Shown piece by piece: positions 4,412-8,049 of a DNA stretch of 8,049 nt. The stretch lies in the NCBI GenBank assembly GCA_946620335.1, contig CAMONF010000223.1, positions 1 to 8,049 on the forward strand. Direction: 5' to 3'. How positions within the stretch are numbered: position 1 is the first letter of the stretch; every line of letters starts with the position of its first letter. The notes beneath the pieces are model-generated. The model saw nothing but the letters and a program-made list of their open reading frames with translations. It did not search any database and was not told the DNA's origin. The position numbers and the translations under genes are program-made. This DNA comes from an uncultured Clostridia bacterium. Lineage in GTDB: Bacteria > Bacillota > Clostridia > Lachnospirales > Lachnospiraceae.

Positions 4412-6067
4412 ATGGCCAAGCTTTTTAACGTATCCTCCTCCCCGCATTTCAGGAGTGAGCACACCGTAGGCAGGGAGATGTGGAACGTGGTCCTGGCCCT
4501 CATGCCGGCCACCATCTTCGGCGTATACCATTTCGGTCTTCACGCCCTCCTGGTCATCCTGACCAGCGTGCTCTCCGCCACATTCTTTGAGTTCCTTTAC
4601 GACTACATCGCCCACAAGCCGAACACCCTGTGGGATGGCTCCGCGATCGTCACCGGTCTGCTGCTGGCCCTCTGCCTGTCCCCGACCGTGCCGCTCTTCA
4701 TCCCCTTCATCGGCTCCATGTTCGCCATCATCGTCGCCAAGAACTTCTTCGGCGGCCTTGGCAAGAACTTCATGAACCCGGCCCTTGCCGGCCGTGTCTT
4801 CCTGATCATCTCCTTCGGCAAGCTGATGACGGACTACGCGGTGGACGGCATGTCCTCCGCCACTCCGCTGGCTACGCTGAACGGCGGCGGAACGGTGGAC
4901 ATCATGAAGATGTATCTGGGCTTTGCGACAGGCCACATCGGCGTGTCCATCCTCTGCCTCCTCATCGGCGGCATCTTCCTGCTGGCGACGGGCACCATCA
5001 CCTGGCAGATCCCGGTCGCTTCCACCATCATGTTCGCCATCGTGCTGCTGGCCTTCGGTCCTGCGGGCTTCGATCCCCAGTACCTCCTGGTCCAGCTGGT
5101 GGGCGGCGGCTTCGTCCTGGGCATCTTCTTCATGGCGACCGACCCGGTCTCCTCGCCCATGTCCTCTGAAGGTCAGCTGATCTTCGGCGCCCTGGTAGGC
5201 CTCCTGGCTGCCCTCTTCCGTTTGAAGAGCAGCATGACGGACGGCATGTCCTACGCCATCATCATCGCCAACCTCTTCACACCGCTCATCGACAAGTACG
5301 TGGTCGTCCATCCCTGGGGCGTTGGCAAGCCGGCAGGCTTCGCCGAGGCCAAAGCGGCTGCTAAAGCCAAGGCCCAGACTGAGAAGGCTGCCGAGAAGGC
5401 CCAGGCCGCTGCTGAAGCCGCCGAGAAGGCGAAAAATGCCGGTCCGGTGGCAAAGAGCTTCACCTTCCCGGTCTCCGCTGCCATTCTCTGCGCCATCACC
5501 CTCATCGCAGGCGGCGCGCTGGCCGGCGTCAACCTCATGACCGCCGACACTATCAAGGCCAACCAGGAAGCCGCAGCACTGGCAGCCTACGAGGCTGTCC
5601 AGCCCCAGGCTGACCACATCGGTTACGACGACGACCTGACAGCAGCCGTTGAGGCTCTGGGCGGCGAGGTCTACGGCACGAGCTACGGCCGTGCTTACAT
5701 CAACGAAGGCTGCGTAGGTCTCGACGCCTCCGGCAACATCGTCGGCTACGCCTTCAACGTCTCCTCCATGGACGGCTATGACGGAGAGGTCTCCATGTCC
5801 GTCGGCTTCGACACGGAGGGCACTCTCCTCGGCATTTCCTTCACGACCCTCAACGAGACAGCCGGTATGGGCATGCTGGTCGATACCGACTCCTGGAAGG
5901 CTCAGTTCAAGGATGTCAAGGTCGACTCCTTCACTCTGATCAAGGCGGGCGGCTCCACGGCCGACGACGAGATCGACTCCGTCTCCGGTGCTTCCACCAC
6001 CTCCGGCGCTGTCGTGAACGCGGTCAACGCAGCCATCGACTTCTATCAGAAGAACTGTATCGGTTAA
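4412..6067 (+). CDS. rnfDG: RnfD-RnfG fusion, flavin-carrying membrane subunits of the Rnf complex
   Basis: One 551-codon frame encodes two normally separate Rnf subunits. ATG follows GGGAGG (4396-4401) by 10 nt. RnfD part (1-305): about ten hydrophobic segments, the family motif MNPALAGR (121-128), DPVSSP (244-249), and the flavinylation motif DGMSSATPLA (145-154) with Thr151 the likely FMN acceptor. A linker rich in Ala, Lys and Glu (310-348, predicted helical) joins it to the RnfG part (about 349-551): one membrane helix (351-376), then an exported FMN-binding domain with NETAGMG (481-487) and the flavinylation motif DSVSGASTTS (522-531). Both halves have full usual length, so this is fusion rather than decay. 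Topology fits: RnfD would end and RnfG begin in the cytoplasm. No credible internal start for rnfG exists; GTG 5447 has only GAGAAGG 16 nt away. An assembly error is unlikely because the linker codes a clean continuous frame in the gene's own codon style. Confidence 0.93.
   Translation: MAKLFNVSSSPHFRSEHTVGREMWNVVLALMPATIFGVYHFGLHALLVILTSVLSATFFEFLYDYIAHKPNTLWDGSAIVTGLLLALCLSPTVPLFIPFIGSMFAIIVAKNFFGGLGKNFMNPALAGRVFLIISFGKLMTDYAVDGMSSATPLATLNGGGTVDIMKMYLGFATGHIGVSILCLLIGGIFLLATGTITWQIPVASTIMFAIVLLAFGPAGFDPQYLLVQLVGGGFVLGIFFMATDPVSSPMSSEGQLIFGALVGLLAALFRLKSSMTDGMSYAIIIANLFTPLIDKYVVVHPWGVGKPAGFAEAKAAAKAKAQTEKAAEKAQAAAEAAEKAKNAGPVAKSFTFPVSAAILCAITLIAGGALAGVNLMTADTIKANQEAAALAAYEAVQPQADHIGYDDDLTAAVEALGGEVYGTSYGRAYINEGCVGLDASGNIVGYAFNVSSMDGYDGEVSMSVGFDTEGTLLGISFTTLNETAGMGMLVDTDSWKAQFKDVKVDSFTLIKAGGSTADDEIDSVSGASTTSGAVVNAVNAAIDFYQKNCIG
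5390..5430 (+). repeat. Short direct repeat within the RnfD-RnfG linker coding sequence
   Basis: GCCGAGAAGGC occurs at 5390-5400 and again at 5420-5430, 30 bp apart, both encoding Ala-Glu-Lys-Ala. This fits a linker that grew by duplication of short Ala/Glu/Lys-coding units, although biased composition alone could produce it. Confidence 0.4.
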
Positions 6068-6079
6068 GGAGGTGGAAAA

Positions 6080-6763
6080 ATGAACGCAAATATGGAACGC
6101 ATTTACAACGGCGTTGTCAAGGAGAACCCCACCTTCATCATGATGCTGGGCATGTGCCCGACCCTGGCCGTCACGACCTCGGTCACCAACGCCATCGGCA
6201 TGGGCCTTTCGACAATGGTCGTTCTGGTCATGTCCAACCTCGTGATCTCCCTGGTCAGAAAGCTGATCCCGGACGAGGTCCGTCTCCCGGCCTTCATCGT
6301 CATCGTCGCCTCCATGGTCACGGTCGTTCAGCTGATCATGCAGGCCTACTTCGTCGAGATCAACAACGCCCTCGGCGTCTACATCCCGCTGATCGTCGTT
6401 AACTGCATTATCCTCGGCCGCGCCGAGGCCTACGCTTCCAAGAACCCGCCGCTCCTGTCCGTCATGGACGGTCTCGGCATGGGCCTGGGCTTCACCTGGG
6501 GCCTCCTGCTCCTGTCCGCCTTCCGCGAGCTCTTCGGCGCAGGCACCCTCATGGGCATCCAGATCATGCCGTCCTTCTATCAGCCCATCGATATGCTGGT
6601 CAGGGCACCGGGCGCATTCCTGGTCCTTGCCCTCATTATCATGGTCATGAACGCCTGGGGTATCTCCAACAAAGGCAAGGAGTTCGTGGGTGAAGGCGAA
6701 GGCGCCGGCTGCGCCGGCTGCGCCATGGCCGACAGCTGCCTGGTAAAGAAGGAGGTGGAGTAA
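6080..6763 (+). CDS. rnfE: RnfE, integral membrane subunit of the Rnf complex
   Basis: Six-helix membrane subunit, homologous to NqrD of Na+-NQR and to RnfA in inverted topology. RnfA and RnfE together hold a membrane-embedded iron-sulfur site. Seen: ATG with AAGGAGGTGG (6066-6075), overlapping the rnfDG stop. The 227 residues carry the conserved LGMCPTLAVT (23-32, Cys26) and VNCIILGRAEAYASKNP (107-123, Cys109), the two Cys expected for the cluster, and DGLGMGLGFTWGLLLL (130-145). Odd feature: after the last helix (about 177-195) there is a Gly-rich tail with Cys211, Cys214 and Cys220 (GCAGCAMADSC), ending in charged residues. The gene ends one nucleotide before rnfA, whose ribosome binding site lies within the rnfE coding end. 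Confidence 0.96.
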   Translation: MNANMERIYNGVVKENPTFIMMLGMCPTLAVTTSVTNAIGMGLSTMVVLVMSNLVISLVRKLIPDEVRLPAFIVIVASMVTVVQLIMQAYFVEINNALGVYIPLIVVNCIILGRAEAYASKNPPLLSVMDGLGMGLGFTWGLLLLSAFRELFGAGTLMGIQIMPSFYQPIDMLVRAPGAFLVLALIIMVMNAWGISNKGKEFVGEGEGAGCAGCAMADSCLVKKEVE

Positions 6764-6764
6764 G

Positions 6765-7346
6765 ATGACCAATCTGATTCTTATCATCGTCACAGCGGCG
6801 CTGGTCAACAACGTCGTTCTGTCCCAGTTCCTTGGTATCTGCTCCTTCGTAGGCGTTTCCAACCAGATCAAGACCTCCGCCTCTTTGGGCGGCGCCGTCA
6901 TCTTCGTTCTGACCATCGCCTCGGCGGTAGCCAACCTGCTGTACACCTTCATTCTCGCCCCGCTGGGTCTTGACTATCTGCAGACGATTGTCTTCATTCT
7001 CGTCATCGCGGCCCTGGTCCAGCTGGTCGAAATGTTCCTGAAGAAGACCTCCCCCGGCCTCTACAAGGCCCTGGGTATCTTCCTTCCGCTGATCACGACC
7101 AACTGCGCCGTGCTCGGCGTGGCTCTCAACAACGTCACCGATGGCTACAACTTCGTTGAGTCTGTCGTCAACGGCTTCGGCACGGCCCTGGGCTACACCA
7201 TCGCCATCGTTCTCCTGGCCGGCATCCGCGAGCGGATCGACAACGCAGACGTTCCCGAGCCCATCAAGGGAGCCCCCATGGTTCTCTTCTGCGCGGCCCT
7301 CATGGGAATGGCCTTCTACGGTTTCAGCAGCATCAGCATAGGCTAA
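6765..7346 (+). CDS. rnfA: RnfA, integral membrane subunit of the Rnf complex
   Basis: Membrane subunit homologous to NqrE, forming an inverted pair with RnfE and sharing the membrane iron-sulfur site on the route between RnfB and the outer flavins. Seen: ATG with AAGGAGGT (6749-6756) 8 nt upstream; 193 residues, the standard RnfA length. It has six hydrophobic segments (about 4-26, 40-60, 71-92, 101-121, 134-153, 171-189). Conserved VNNVVLSQFLGICSFVG (14-30, Cys26) and TTNCAVLGVAL (111-121, Cys114) supply the cluster cysteines; GIRERI (153-158) is also typical. No unusual feature apart from the strong C-ending codon bias shared with the other rnf genes. Confidence 0.97.
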   Translation: MTNLILIIVTAALVNNVVLSQFLGICSFVGVSNQIKTSASLGGAVIFVLTIASAVANLLYTFILAPLGLDYLQTIVFILVIAALVQLVEMFLKKTSPGLYKALGIFLPLITTNCAVLGVALNNVTDGYNFVESVVNGFGTALGYTIAIVLLAGIRERIDNADVPEPIKGAPMVLFCAALMGMAFYGFSSISIG

Positions 7347-7359
7347 AGGAGGGCTGAAC

Positions 7360-8049
7360 ATGAGTGGAGTAGCATTACTTGTCGTAACAGTCGTTCTTCT
7401 GGCTGTCATCGGCTTTCTGATCGGATACATGCTGGTCACGGCCGGCCATGCCTTCGCGGTCGAAGTGGATCCCCACGAGGCGGCTGTCCGTGAGGTCCTT
7501 CCCGGCAACAACTGCGGCGCCTGCGGCTACCCCGGCTGCGACGGCTGCGCGGGTGCCATCGCCAAGGGCGAAGCGCCCGTCAACGCCTGCCCTGTGGGCG
7601 GCGCTGCTGTGGCTGAGAAGATCGGCGCCATCATGGGCGTCGCGGCGGAAGAGGGCGCGCGGAACGTCGCTTTCGTCAAGTGCTCCGGCGACTGCAAGTC
7701 CGCCAAGTACAAAATGAATTACATCGGCATCCCCACCTGCTCGGCAGCGGCCTCCCTTCCCGGCAAGGGCGCCAAGTCCTGCCAGTACGGCTGCCTGGGC
7801 CTCGGCGAGTGCGTCGAAGCCTGCCAGTTCGATGCCATTCACATCATTGACGACGTGGCTGTCGTGGACCGCGAAAAGTGCGTCGCCTGCGGCCAGTGCG
7901 TCAAGGCATGTCCGCAGCACCTCATCGAGATCGTTCCGGACGACGCCAAGTGGGCTGTCCGCTGCGCGAGCCATGACGCCGGCAAGACCGTCAAGGCCCA
8001 GTGCTCCGCGGGCTGCATCGGCTGCAAGCTCTGCACACGCCAGTGCAAG
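7360..8049 (+). CDS. rnfB: RnfB, ferredoxin-side multi-cluster subunit (3' end outside the window)
   Basis: RnfB receives electrons from reduced ferredoxin on the cytoplasmic side and feeds them into the membrane part. Seen: ATG with AAAGGAGGG (7345-7353) 6 nt upstream; 230 codons visible, still open at the window end. One N-terminal membrane helix (about 4-26) anchors it. The RnfB-specific four-Cys motif follows: Cys52/55/60/77 (NNCGACGYPGCDGCA). Next come CSGDC with Cys108/112 and Cys127, then Cys141/145/151/155, a classic ferredoxin motif Cys174/177/180/184 (CVACGQCVKACP), and Cys219/222/225/229 at the edge. At least four [4Fe-4S] sites can be counted, in line with the multi-cluster RnfB of clostridia. 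A little more C-terminal sequence is expected beyond the window. Last gene of the C-DG-E-A-B order. Confidence 0.97.
   Translation, partial: MSGVALLVVTVVLLAVIGFLIGYMLVTAGHAFAVEVDPHEAAVREVLPGNNCGACGYPGCDGCAGAIAKGEAPVNACPVGGAAVAEKIGAIMGVAAEEGARNVAFVKCSGDCKSAKYKMNYIGIPTCSAAASLPGKGAKSCQYGCLGLGECVEACQFDAIHIIDDVAVVDREKCVACGQCVKACPQHLIEIVPDDAKWAVRCASHDAGKTVKAQCSAGCIGCKLCTRQCK

Noticed and set aside
5447..6067. rnfG as a separate gene starting at GTG 5447
   Set aside because: The only purine-rich sequence upstream (GAGAAGG, 5424-5430) is 16 nt away and is part of a repeated linker unit; no in-frame ATG occurs before the RnfG membrane helix, and the frame is continuous with rnfD.
2840..6952. A 1,370-codon open frame on the minus strand opposite rnfC, rnfDG, rnfE and part of rnfA
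   Set aside because: It is the exact-register complement of strongly C-ending genes that avoid TTA, CTA and TCA. Its product is a His/Asp/Gly/Glu-rich string without family motifs, while the plus strand encodes clear Rnf subunits.

Overview
The window comes from an anaerobic, high-GC member of the Firmicutes, most likely class Clostridia (a gut Lachnospiraceae- or Oscillospiraceae-type organism; genus cannot be told). The reasons are the rnf gene order C-D-G-E-A-B, the strong AAGGAGG-type ribosome binding sites before almost every gene, a lipoprotein form of ApbE, and the strong preference for C-ending codons.

Layout. Positions 1-737 (minus strand) hold the N-terminal 245 codons of apbE, a lipoprotein FAD:protein FMN transferase that runs off the left edge. 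Positions 738-1246 form a divergent regulatory region. It has a plausible leftward promoter for apbE and a perfect-consensus rightward promoter (TTGACA, 16 bp, TATAAT) followed by an untranslated leader of about 215 nt. Positions 1247-2915 hold a twin-arginine translocase set: a TatB-like protein with a long acidic Ala/Glu/Lys tail, a small TatA, and TatC. Positions 3065-8049 hold an Rnf complex operon: rnfC, a single ORF that fuses rnfD and rnfG, rnfE, rnfA, and rnfB (cut by the right edge after 230 codons).

How it works together. Rnf is a membrane ferredoxin:NAD+ oxidoreductase that exports Na+ or H+. RnfB takes electrons from ferredoxin, and RnfA/RnfE carry a membrane Fe-S site. RnfD and RnfG carry covalently bound FMN on the outer face, and RnfC meets NAD(H). 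The covalent FMN is attached outside the cell by ApbE, so the divergent apbE supplies the maturation step. The tat genes lie on the same strand upstream of rnf, and no terminator or convincing promoter is visible between tatC and rnfC, so tat and rnf may share a transcript (inference).

Most notable points: the in-frame RnfD-RnfG fusion through an Ala/Lys/Glu-rich linker; a Ser at the usual FMN-acceptor position of the RnfG part; a near-identical 19-bp palindrome found once before rnfC and once inside apbE; a strong two-hairpin element between tatB and tatA; the long tat leader with a possible small ORF ending in an ATGA overlap; and a cysteine-bearing C-terminal tail on RnfE. I see no mobile element, CRISPR array, tRNA or rRNA.
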